NCBI GenBank assembly: GCA_020845495.1
Contig: JADLFM010000095.1
Coordinates: forward strand, 1-5,720
Length of the DNA: 5,720 nucleotides
Source of the DNA: Chloroflexota bacterium
Lineage (GTDB): Bacteria > Chloroflexota > UBA6077 > JACCZL01
Direction: 5' to 3'
Part shown: positions 1 through 5,720 of the stretch, piece by piece
How positions within the stretch are numbered: position 1 is the first letter of the stretch
How the letters are laid out: the number at the start of each line of letters is the position of its first letter
Translations under genes and position numbers: made by a program
The notes under the pieces: generated by a model
Told to the model about the DNA's origin: nothing
Databases searched by the model: none
What the model saw: the letters and a program-made list of their open reading frames with translations, nothing else

Positions 1-1329
1 GCTGGATGTCAGCGACGCATCGAACAGGGTCGGCTCCTCGACGGCCGTCCCGAGCGCCTGGAGCGCCACGCGCACGAGGTGGAGCCCGTACGCCCGGTCC
101 TTCTCCGGCCCTAGCGATGGATCGCCGACTACATGCTCGATCCGCGCCCCCTTTACGACTCGATTGGCGCCAGTAGTGAGCGCCAGGTCATAGATCGCGC
201 TCAGCACCGCCGTCGGGATGCCAACGCGTTCGATCTCCTTCGCGATCGTTGCACCGCAACGATTGCAGGTCCCTCATGTGGCAACGAGCAGCGCCCCGCC
301 GACATCAGCCTGGCGGAGCTCTTGGGCAATGTCCGCGCCGAGCCGTCGGGCCCAGGCGACCGGGGTACTGACCCCGGGCAGCGCGTAGATGCGAGGATGC
401 ACCTGCCTGATGGTCCCTTCGGCCTCAAGCATCCGCGCGTAGCGCAACGGCAGGATATAGTTCGGATCCGTACTGGCGACCGAGTTGTAGTAACCGGCGT
501 GGTACGCCTCGAACTGGTCGCTCGTCAGCTCGGCCAGGTCGCCGACCTCGAATCGAAGGTAGCGGCGGGCGTTGCTCGACGTCATGTGATCCGGGTTGCC
601 CTTCCGAATCAGGCCACCGGTCGTGATCAGGGCGATGCTCGCCGCCGCTGGATCTCGCAGCGCCGGTGCCGGCGCTACGCGGTCGACCGGCTGATACGGG
701 ATCTCGCTGACGAACGGACGGCCGTTCAGCTTAGCGACGAGCATGTCGACGGCCCGCACCGCCCCCGGTCGGTCGCGCTCGCCCTGCTTGCGGATGCCGC
801 GCGGCAGATACCCCTCCTCGGCGGCCGGCCCGAGCTCCTGGCCGCGCGCGAGCTTCGTCGCCAGGCGGACCATGGTTCGCAGGGCCTCCTCCATCGCCAC
901 CGGCGTCGGGCCGGTGCTGGCGACGTACACCTGCTGGCTATAGATCGCCGCAGCCGGGTTTTCGGCGTGCATCCCGGCGACGGCCGTCACGCCGGCGGCC
1001 TCGGTGATGCGGCACACTTCCCCGCACGCCAGCCCGTACCGCCCGGCCAGGAACGCCGGACCGGCGATCACCACGTCCGGCCGCACCTTTTCGATGGCCC
1101 GGCGGACCTCGGCCACAGCCGCGTCCCGATTGTCCTGAAAGTAATTGTCGCCGCAGACAATGGTGGATGTGACCCGGCTGCCCTCGAGGAGTCGGGCCAA
1201 AACCCGCCCTGGTCCGATGGGGCCGTCGCGTAGCTCGGGTGGCTGGTCGGCCCGCTCCTCGCCCCCGACCCCGCCGAAGAACTGATTGACGTAATGCAGG
1301 ATCGTGAGTCCCTGACGCTGTTCCGTCAT
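1..1329 (-). CDS. grdB: GrdB-type selenoprotein B of glycine/sarcosine/betaine reductase (paralog 1), 3' end cut by window edge
   Basis: This is the Sec-containing subunit of protein B, which binds the substrate amine and passes its carboxymethyl group to the Sec of GrdA. The start is the ATG at 1327-1329, with AAAAGGA at 1337-1343 (7-nt spacer) and the family N-terminus HYVNQFFGGVGGEE at residues 12-25; the frame is open about 80 codons further upstream, but that part has no family similarity. Other family motifs are CGDNYF (59-64), AGPAFLAGRYGLACG (89-103), EEGYLPRG (171-178) and TTGGLIRKGNPD (236-247). The in-frame UGA at 274-276 is Sec352, giving LLVATUGTCNRCGATI with the UxxCxxC redox motif (U352, C355, C358). 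Reading through it adds 91 family-like residues (including TTGANRVV) up to the left edge. The visible 443 residues already reach the usual length of about 435, so little should be missing. It follows the grdE-like gene by 58 nt. Whether the substrate is glycine, sarcosine or betaine cannot be told from sequence alone. Confidence 0.93.
244..276 (-). promoter_or_regulatory. Selenocysteine UGA and SECIS hairpin of grdB paralog 1
   Basis: The UGA (274-276 on the minus strand) is followed after 18 nt by a triloop GGU (253-255) on a perfect 8-bp stem (245-252 with 256-263). Bacterial SECIS elements lie inside the coding region just after the UGA, with an apical loop about 16-37 nt away and a G in its first two positions; this hairpin fits. 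The 26 bases 244-269 are identical to 2955-2980 in the other grdB, including all third codon positions, which suggests selection on the RNA as well as on the protein. Confidence 0.85.
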
Positions 1330-1387
1330 GCTTGGATCCTTTTCCGGGTGCCGCACGACATTGCGTGCGCCGGTGTCGAGCGTGGCC

Positions 1388-2698
1388 TCAGAAGCTCGCG
1401 CAGCTCTGGCGACCGAAGCCGTAGTAGTCCTGCAGGTGGAACGCCCCGTATCGGCCGGCGATTGGGAGCAACTCGGCGCGCCACGTCGGGTCCGGGTCGA
1501 GGGCGCCCAGCACCCGGTCGACTGGCGAGAACGGTCCGGGCACGGCGCCGGTCCCGGTGCTGACAGCACTGACGATGGCCGGGTCGTTGATCAGCAGCGG
1601 CGTGGCCGTGCCGTCCTCGTCGTCCTCCTCTTCGGTCACGAGTACGGTCTGGATCCCCGCGGCCTCGCAGGCCTTGACTGCCGCCACCGTGTCCACAAAG
1701 CGGCGTCCGCGCAGGTTGGTCGTCACGATCGCCCCCGAGGCGCCCAGCAGCCTGGCAAGCTGCGCGTCGCGCTCGGCAATCAGCTCCATCTCGGCCTGCC
1801 CGCCCCAGTTGGAGCGGTGGACGATCACTCCCAGGAAATTGAGGTCACGGCCATGACGGCGGGCCAGCTCCAGGACAATCGGATCATGAAGCATCGGCCA
1901 GCTCAGGAGCTGCACTGAGCCCTGACTGACCGCGCCGTCCATCATCTCCGTTGGGTGTAGCGCCCAGGGCGCCGACAGCCGGGTGACGCCGTAGATGGCG
2001 ATACCGACCCGCGAGTCCGGCCCGTGGCGGAACTCCGAGGACATCAGGACCGGGATGTAGACCAGTCCGGGTAACTCCGGATGACGCGTGGAGAGATCGA
2101 ACAATTCGTGCTCGGGTGGCTGTTGGTCGGCGACAGCGGCGGCCAGGTGGTCGGCGATCCGCAGCACCGCGCCGTGAGTCGCAAGGTGCCGGTCCTGGGC
2201 GTCCAGTCCCGCCCCAGGTCGCATGGTGACGACCAGGCTAATCAGGCTTGCATACGGCCGCACCGCGCTCGGACCGTGCATGTCGATGAAGTCCTGGCGG
2301 CGCTCGGTTCGGTCGTAGGCGTGCGGCGCACCGCCACGAATCAGATCCCCCGTGATCGCCTGCTCGTTCAGGATGTCCACCGACTCGACGACCGCGAACC
2401 CGCCCAGGCGATGGGTGCGGCCGCGCCCAACCATCGTCACCGGCCGGCCGCAGACGCCAGGGTAGCAGACGCCCGACCCCTCGACTTTGACCCGTGGCTC
2501 GATCACATCCACGACGTTGACGATCCGGACCGATTCGCCGGGCCGGGCGAGCTCAACATCCACGCCGACCACGGTTGCATCGGCCCGAGCGAGGTCGAGG
2601 ATGGCCTCGCGGTCGATCTCCAGCAGGCCGTCGGTCCAACGTGTGCGCGGCCCGAACCGGGCCTCACGCACCGGAAACGTTCCCAGTTCAAGCCGCAC
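1388..2698 (-). CDS. grdE: GrdE-like component B alpha/beta subunit lacking the pyruvoyl-forming Cys
   Basis: Recognised as the GrdE family (GrdE/GrdG/GrdI), normally a proprotein that cuts itself at a Cys to form a pyruvoyl group that binds the substrate amine. The N-terminus VRLELGTF and the segment VELARPGESVRIVNVVDVIEPRVKVEGSG (48-76, in part) are typical, as are LHPTEMMDGAV (247-257) and GRDLNFLGVIV (283-293). Length is 436 residues, normal for the family. The GTG start at 2696-2698 is chosen because GGAAGGAGG lies 6 nt upstream (2705-2713) and because the product then begins as known GrdE does; the ATG at 2752 adds 18 unrelated residues. It overlaps the grdB paralog 2 stop by 11 nt, implying translational coupling. 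Oddity: where recalled clostridial GrdE has MDGAI-x-SGNC, this protein has MDGAVSQGSV (253-262), with no Cys there; Ser261 is the nearest nucleophile. The C-terminus (DYYGFGRQSCASF) also differs from clostridial GrdE. The function may be altered. Confidence 0.88.
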   Translation of the reverse strand: MRLELGTFPVREARFGPRTRWTDGLLEIDREAILDLARADATVVGVDVELARPGESVRIVNVVDVIEPRVKVEGSGVCYPGVCGRPVTMVGRGRTHRLGGFAVVESVDILNEQAITGDLIRGGAPHAYDRTERRQDFIDMHGPSAVRPYASLISLVVTMRPGAGLDAQDRHLATHGAVLRIADHLAAAVADQQPPEHELFDLSTRHPELPGLVYIPVLMSSEFRHGPDSRVGIAIYGVTRLSAPWALHPTEMMDGAVSQGSVQLLSWPMLHDPIVLELARRHGRDLNFLGVIVHRSNWGGQAEMELIAERDAQLARLLGASGAIVTTNLRGRRFVDTVAAVKACEAAGIQTVLVTEEEDDEDGTATPLLINDPAIVSAVSTGTGAVPGPFSPVDRVLGALDPDPTWRAELLPIAGRYGAFHLQDYYGFGRQSCASF

Positions 2699-4037
2699 CG
2701 ACGGCCTCCTTCCGCTCGCTCGCGTCCGGGTCGAAGCGTGTCGGCCCGTCAACTTGCGTCACAAGCGCGCGCAACGCCGTACTGACGATTCGCCGCCGCA
2801 GCGCCAGGTCGGCCACATCCGACAAGCCAGGATCTCCGCAGACGTGTTCGACGCGCACCCCAGTGACGACGCGGTTGGCACCGGCGCCGAGGGCGATCAT
2901 CGGCAGCGCGCTGATCTGGACGACCGGCAGCCCCGTCCGCTCGATCTCCTTGCTGATCGTTGCACCGCAACGATTGCAGGAGCCTCAAGTGGCTACGAGG
3001 AGGACGGCCCCAACGTCAGCCTGGTGCAACTCCTGAGCGATCTCGGCGCCCATCCGCTTCGCCTCTGCGACCGCCGTCTGGTTACCAACCGTCGCATAGT
3101 AGGTATGGTGTAGCGAGCCGATCCGACCGGCTGCCTCCAACTCACGCAGGACGTCGAGCGGAACGACGTAGTTCGGGTTGCGGGTGTTCACGGCGTGGGT
3201 GCTGTAGCCGCCGTGGACCGACTCCCATTCGCCGACCATCAGGCTTGCCCGGTCCTCGATTGGGTAGCGGAAGAATCGTTCGGCCCGCGCGGACACCAGG
3301 CGGTCGGGATTGCCCATTGGCACCAATCCGCCGCTCGTGACGATCCCGAGCTTCACGGTAGCCAGATCGGCGACGGGCGACGTCGGCGGAACGGCGTCGT
3401 ACTGCGCGACCGGTATCTCGCTGGTGAACGGCCGCCCCGCGAGTCGCGCGAGCGCCATGTCCACCGCCCGGGCAGCGCCGGACTTCTCGCGCAGGACCGG
3501 CCGGCGGAACCCTCGCCAGAGATACCCCTCCTCGTCGGCGCTGCCGAGCGGACGACCGGAGCCGAGCGAGACTGCCATCCGCGCCAGTGCTGCCATCGCC
3601 TTGCTCATCTCGGCGACGTTCGTACCGGTCGGCAGGCAGATCAGCTCATGCCGGTTGGTAGTGAACCCGGGGTTGTCCGGGTACATCGCGGTGACGGCCT
3701 TGATGCCGAGCTGCTGGGCCGCGATGCAAGCCCAGGCGCAAGCCAGCCCGTAGCGGCCAGAATCGAAAGCCGGCCCTGCCACGAGCACATCCGGGGCGAG
3801 CCGGGTCAGCGCCTCGCGCATCGCAGCGGTGGCGCGCTCAGGCTCCTCGGCGACGACGTTGTCGCCGCCCACAATCGTGGCAACGATGGTCCCATTCGTC
3901 CCGAGCGCCTGCTGCAGCGCCCGACCGGCTCCGGCCAGCCCGTCACGCACCTCGACTGGCGTGTTGGCGGCCTCCTCGCCGCCGATACCTGCGAAAAACT
4001 GGTTCAGATAGTGCACCACGCGCACGGGCGACGCCAT
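2688..4037 (-). CDS. grdB: GrdB-type selenoprotein B (paralog 2), complete through an in-frame UGA
   Basis: A second GrdB-family selenoprotein, 449 residues including Sec. The ATG at 4035-4037 has GGAGG at 4046-4050 (8-nt spacer) and places HYLNQFFAGIGGEE at residues 9-22; two in-frame ATGs upstream (4052, 4076) add only unrelated residues. Family motifs are AGPAFDSGRYGLACA (87-101), EEGYLWRG (169-176), TSGGLVPMGNPD (234-245) and RNPNYVVPL (286-294). The UGA at 2985-2987 is Sec351 in LLVATUGSCNRCGATI, with U351, C354 and C357 forming UxxCxxC. The frame continues for 98 residues to the TGA at 2688-2690 and includes ALGAGANRVVTG, as expected of GrdB C-termini. A caller that treats UGA as stop would report a 350-residue fragment and a separate small ORF. 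Compared with paralog 1 it has GGDNVV instead of CGDNYF near residue 60, which suggests a different substrate or partner. It probably forms a pair with the overlapping grdE-like gene. Confidence 0.94.
2705..2713 (-). promoter_or_regulatory. Shine-Dalgarno site that fixes the GTG start of the grdE-like gene
   Basis: GGAAGGAGG on the minus strand ends 6 nt before the GTG at 2696-2698. It lies inside the last codons of grdB paralog 2. It is the strongest ribosome binding site in the window and supports the GTG over the upstream in-frame ATG at 2752. Confidence 0.8.
2955..2987 (-). promoter_or_regulatory. Selenocysteine UGA and SECIS hairpin of grdB paralog 2
   Basis: The UGA at 2985-2987 is followed after 18 nt by a GGU triloop (2964-2966) on a perfect 8-bp stem (2956-2963 with 2967-2974). 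Spacing, stem and loop are the same as in grdB paralog 1, and 26 bases are identical between the two copies. This fits a bacterial SECIS that recruits SelB with Sec-tRNA. Confidence 0.85.
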
Positions 4038-4117
4038 TGGTCCTGCCTCCATCGCGGCACGCTGTGCCGCCCTCAAGGCGAGCGGAGAGCCCTCCGAGTC
4101 GGTTGCTCTCGAACCTG

Positions 4118-4157
4118 CCCGCTCAGGACACCAACGCCGGTCCGTGTCCTGAGCGGG
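4118..4157 (-). repeat. Perfect 14-bp inverted repeat with 12-nt loop between the redoxin and grdB paralog 2
   Basis: Arms at 4118-4131 and 4144-4157 are exact reverse complements (CCCGCTCAGGACAC / GTGTCCTGAGCGGG). The RNA hairpin would be very stable. No U-tract follows on the minus strand, so it is not a classical intrinsic terminator there. It could be a terminator without U-tract, an attenuator, or a processing or stability element separating the grdA part of the message from the grdB part. The type of activity is inference. Confidence 0.7.
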
Positions 4158-4174
4158 TCTCCGTGGTGGGAGAC
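4157..4174 (-). repeat. Short 6-bp hairpin abutting the large inverted repeat
   Basis: GTCTCC (4157-4162) and GGAGAC (4169-4174) pair around a 6-nt loop. It lies directly 5' (in the minus-strand RNA) of the 14-bp hairpin, sharing base 4157, and 1 nt after the TGA at 4176-4178 that would end the redoxin if its first UGA were read. Alone it would be unremarkable in GC-rich DNA; its position makes it worth listing. Confidence 0.4.
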
Positions 4175-4175
4175 G

Positions 4176-4700
4176 TCAGTGCGAGCCAGCCTGGCCCGCG
4201 TGGCGTGACCCTCAGCCAGGCTTGAACTCCGGATTGCCGTCATCCAGTGGAGCGATGACGACCGGTTGCTCGCCAATCGCCGCCGCCACCTGCTCGGCCA
4301 GGGCATTCAGGTCCGACTTCGAAAATCCGTAGTGGCCCGAGCGGACCACGCCGCCGCGATCGATGAAGAAGATCGTCGGCGTGGCCGGGGGATCGTAGGC
4401 GTGTGAGACGGGGAACCCCTCACCGTCGATCAGCATCGGGAAGGTGACGCCGGTCCGCCCGGCAAACCACTGGGCGGCGCGGGCTGGGTTCTGGGAGATG
4501 CCCCAGATCGTCCAGCCCGCCGGCGCGTACGCCTGGTGGAGCCGTTCGAGATACGGGAATGCCAGCGTGCAGGTAGCACAGTCGGCTTTCATGAAGGCGA
4601 GGACTACCGGCCCTCCGGCAAGCGCGTCGGCCAGGCGATGTGACTGGTCCGTCGCATCGACGAGGGTGAAGTCAGGAGCACGGTCGCCATCGTCGAGCAT
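4176..4700 (-). CDS. Thioredoxin-fold redoxin (TlpA/AhpC-TSA type) with a probable C-terminal selenocysteine
   Basis: A cytoplasmic redoxin with no signal peptide. The core begins DGDRAPDFTLVDATDQ, then VVLAFMKADCATCTLAFPY with the redox pair C41-A-T-C44, then the cis-Pro loop ATPTIFFID (Pro108). It starts at the ATG at 4698-4700, overlapping the grdA stop by one base (TGATG), with GGAG at 4708-4711. The conventional product is 162 residues, ending NPEFKPG at the TGA at 4212-4214. If that UGA is Sec163, the protein continues GSRHAGQAGSH to a TGA at 4176-4178 (174 residues) with the tail KPGUGSR. The coordinates given are for this readthrough form; the minimal form ends at 4212. Clostridial grd loci commonly carry thioredoxin and thioredoxin reductase genes, so this protein may supply the thiol that re-reduces GrdA; that role is inferred from position. 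The redoxin call is firm, the Sec extension moderately supported. Confidence 0.85.
4181..4214 (-). promoter_or_regulatory. Candidate selenocysteine UGA and SECIS-like hairpin at the redoxin C-terminus
   Basis: The UGA at 4212-4214 is followed after 20 nt by a GGC triloop (4189-4191) on an 8-pair stem (4192-4199 with 4181-4188, one G-U wobble). This matches the architecture of the three better supported Sec sites in the same operon. The stretch between UGA and the next stop is only 11 codons, so protein-level support is limited to the PG-U-GS context. Confidence 0.55.
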
Positions 4701-5173
4701 CAGCCGGCTCCGTTCTGTTCGCGTATCCGGCGCGTCGGCTCGGTGACGGTGTCGGCGTCGAGCGAAAAGGTTGCGAAGCTCAGTTCGCGCTCGTAGACGT
4801 CTTCGGGGATCTGCCCCGTGATCTCCGGCTCAAGGACGTGGAAGACGGGCAGCTTGAGGGCGACGCCGGCCAGGGCGCCCGCCCACGACGGGTCACCCTC
4901 GGTGACAGTCAGGGCATACAGTTCGCTAGCTTCGGCGGTCGGCATACCCAGCAGCACGACGAGGTCGTCGGTGCCCGCCGCGTCGACGGCCCGCTTGATC
5001 TCTTCTTGACCTTCCAGGTCAACAGCTCCCGCTGACGTTCAAACGAAGCAGTGCGTCTGCTCCAGCACCACCGTGGCGCCAGCAGCCTTCGCACAGGCGC
5101 TGATCGACGGGCCCTGGATGCCGTCGCGCTCACCGAGCGCCAGTACACGCTTGCCTGCGAGTTGGATCGTCAT
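4700..5173 (-). CDS. grdA: GrdA, selenoprotein A of glycine/sarcosine/betaine reductase
   Basis: The small carrier selenoprotein shared by glycine, sarcosine and betaine reductases. Its Sec accepts the carboxymethyl group from protein B and presents it to protein C. The start is the ATG at 5171-5173 with GGAGG at 5182-5186 (8-nt spacer). The in-frame UGA at 5039-5041 is Sec45 in THCFVUTSAGAVDLEG, giving the CxxU pair C42/U45; known GrdA has the same CFVU motif at nearly the same position. The product is 157 residues, the usual size, with DLVVLLGMPTAEASELYA (70-87) and GDPSWAGALAGVALKLPVF (93-111) matching GrdA. UGA-as-stop calling would leave only an 85-residue C-terminal fragment from an internal ATG. 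It lies 86 nt after grdC and overlaps the redoxin start by one base, so grdA and the redoxin are probably translationally coupled. Confidence 0.96.
5006..5041 (-). promoter_or_regulatory. Selenocysteine UGA and SECIS hairpin of grdA
   Basis: The UGA at 5039-5041 is followed after 23 nt by a GGA triloop (5013-5015) on a perfect 7-bp stem (5006-5012 with 5016-5022, TTGACCT/AGGTCAA in the RNA). Distance and loop fit the bacterial SECIS rule, and the GGN triloop is the same type as in both grdB genes. Confidence 0.8.
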
Positions 5174-5259
5174 CTGTATCGCCTCCGACGATGATTTGGA
5201 GTTTGGCACTTTCTGCGCCGACAGGGGATGCGGCGAGTCTGGGTTGATAGCGGAGCGGG
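5174..5259 (-). other. Gap between grdC and grdA
   Basis: These 86 bases hold the grdA ribosome binding site (GGAGG, 5182-5186). I see no convincing promoter, no U-tract terminator and only a weak 5-bp inverted repeat. Cotranscription of grdC and grdA is the simplest reading. Confidence 0.5.
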
Positions 5260-5720
5260 CTAGGGGTGACGCTCGATCAGAAACGAGAGGCCGTCGGACA
5301 TCTGGGTCATCCGACCGAGGAAGAGGCTACCCTTCGCGAGGAAAAGCGTGTTCTGTAGTGTACTCCCCTCGCGCATCCGATCAACGGCGTGCCCCAGGAA
5401 GGGAACGGCCGAGGCAACGTGCCCTTGCGTGGGCGAGAAGCCTGGCATTCCGTGCGCCGCGACAAAGCCCGGCAGGTCGGCGGCGGTCATCTCGCCGCGA
5501 ACCACGGCCAACCCCCCGATCATCTTGTAATTGGTGAGGGGGACGTTACCGCTACCGGCCGGCTCGGTGACTTCTGGGTCGTGCAGCTCGGTCGCGTAGC
5601 GGTCCACCTGATCGAACCGCAGGCCGAGCTTCGCGAGCGGCTCGGCGACAAGCTTCTCGAGGATCTCCCGCTGCGAAGACTGCGCGCCGACCGTATGGCG
5701 GCCGAGCGCGTCCAGGCGGA
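5260..5720 (-). CDS. grdC: GrdC, component C beta subunit (FabH-like), C-terminal part only
   Basis: The last 152 residues of a GrdC-family protein, open through the right edge and ending at TAG 5260-5262. Protein C (GrdC with GrdD) takes the Se-carboxymethyl group from GrdA and releases acetyl phosphate. GrdC is a condensing-enzyme (FabH/thiolase-fold) homolog. Matching motifs in order are ELHDPEVTEPAGSGNVP followed by NYKMIGGLAV (about 5505-5590), GFSPTQGH (5419-5442), VPFLGHA, and KGSLFLGRMT (5305-5334) followed by DGLSFLIE, which closely follow remembered GrdC C-termini. The full protein is usually about 510 residues, so some 360 residues lie outside the window. A GTG at 5605-5607 could be mistaken for a start, but in-frame coding continues upstream of it (GLRFDQVDRYATELHD). 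In clostridial operons grdD follows grdC; here grdA follows instead, so grdD must be elsewhere. Confidence 0.92.
   Translation of the reverse strand, partial: RLDALGRHTVGAQSSQREILEKLVAEPLAKLGLRFDQVDRYATELHDPEVTEPAGSGNVPLTNYKMIGGLAVVRGEMTAADLPGFVAAHGMPGFSPTQGHVASAVPFLGHAVDRMREGSTLQNTLFLAKGSLFLGRMTQMSDGLSFLIERHP

Noticed and set aside
133..1233. Long plus-strand open frame of 366 codons opposite grdB paralog 1
   Set aside because: Its translation is Arg- and Ala-rich with no recognisable domain and lies antisense to a clear GrdB. Other plus-strand frames (for example 2081-2785 and 3195-4208) are the same kind of shadow, common in GC-rich DNA.
1352..1369. 6-bp inverted repeat between the grdE-like gene and grdB paralog 1
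   Set aside because: Short stem with no U-tract and no conserved context; expected by chance in GC-rich DNA.
1388..1390. TGA ending the grdE-like gene as a Sec codon
   Set aside because: It lies at the expected length, and the following codons (Gly-His-Ala-Arg-His) show no family similarity or SECIS-like triloop at the right distance.
1330..1569. 80-residue in-frame N-terminal extension of grdB paralog 1
   Set aside because: The extension is low-complexity, overlaps the grdE-like 3' end and lacks family similarity; the ATG at 1327-1329 has a good ribosome binding site and begins where GrdB normally starts.
2688..2690. TGA ending grdB paralog 2 as a further Sec codon
   Set aside because: Only seven codons follow before another TGA, there is no redox context, and the gene has reached normal GrdB length.
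4118..4157. Classical rho-independent terminator
   Set aside because: The stem is excellent but no U-run follows on the minus strand (the next bases read CAGGTTCGAG), so it is reported as an inverted repeat of unknown role.
5174..5259. Possible promoter or riboswitch ahead of grdA
   Set aside because: No recognisable -35/-10 pair and no glycine-aptamer-like structure could be identified by eye; the region is too short for a glycine riboswitch.

Overview
The window is a GC-rich (roughly two-thirds G+C by eye) stretch in which every supported gene lies on the minus strand. It reads as an operon for the glycine/sarcosine/betaine reductase (Grd) complex, the selenium-dependent Stickland reductase that converts glycine (or a relative) plus phosphate and reductant into acetyl phosphate and ammonia. 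The base composition points away from the low-GC clostridia where the system was characterised. A high-GC lineage such as Chloroflexota or Actinomycetota is plausible, but no marker in the window settles this.

Layout in transcription order (right to left): the 3' part of grdC (5260 to the right edge); grdA, complete through an in-frame UGA (4700-5173); a thioredoxin-fold redoxin overlapping grdA by one base (4212-4700, or to 4176 if its UGA is read); a short gap with two tandem hairpins (4118-4174); a first grdB paralog read through a UGA (2688-4037); a grdE-like gene overlapping it by 11 bases and starting at GTG (1388-2698); and a second grdB paralog, also read through a UGA, whose 3' end is cut by the left edge (1-1329). 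No rRNA, tRNA, CRISPR array or mobile element was seen.

Standard gene calling would break three genes here, because UGA encodes selenocysteine in grdA and in both grdB copies. Each of these UGAs is followed 18-23 nt later by a hairpin with a GGN triloop, which fits the bacterial SECIS rule. The UGA usually taken as the redoxin stop has the same arrangement (20 nt, 8-pair stem, GGC triloop), and reading it gives a C-terminal Pro-Gly-Sec-Gly-Ser-Arg tail. The redoxin is therefore a candidate fourth selenoprotein, and this is the most interesting signal in the window.

Working model: protein B (a GrdB with the GrdE-like chain) activates the substrate amine, the Sec of GrdA takes the carboxymethyl group, GrdC with an unseen GrdD releases acetyl phosphate, and the redoxin may re-reduce GrdA. 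Two features depart from the textbook complex. There are two diverged GrdB paralogs, and the GrdE-like protein lacks the cysteine that normally becomes the pyruvoyl cofactor.
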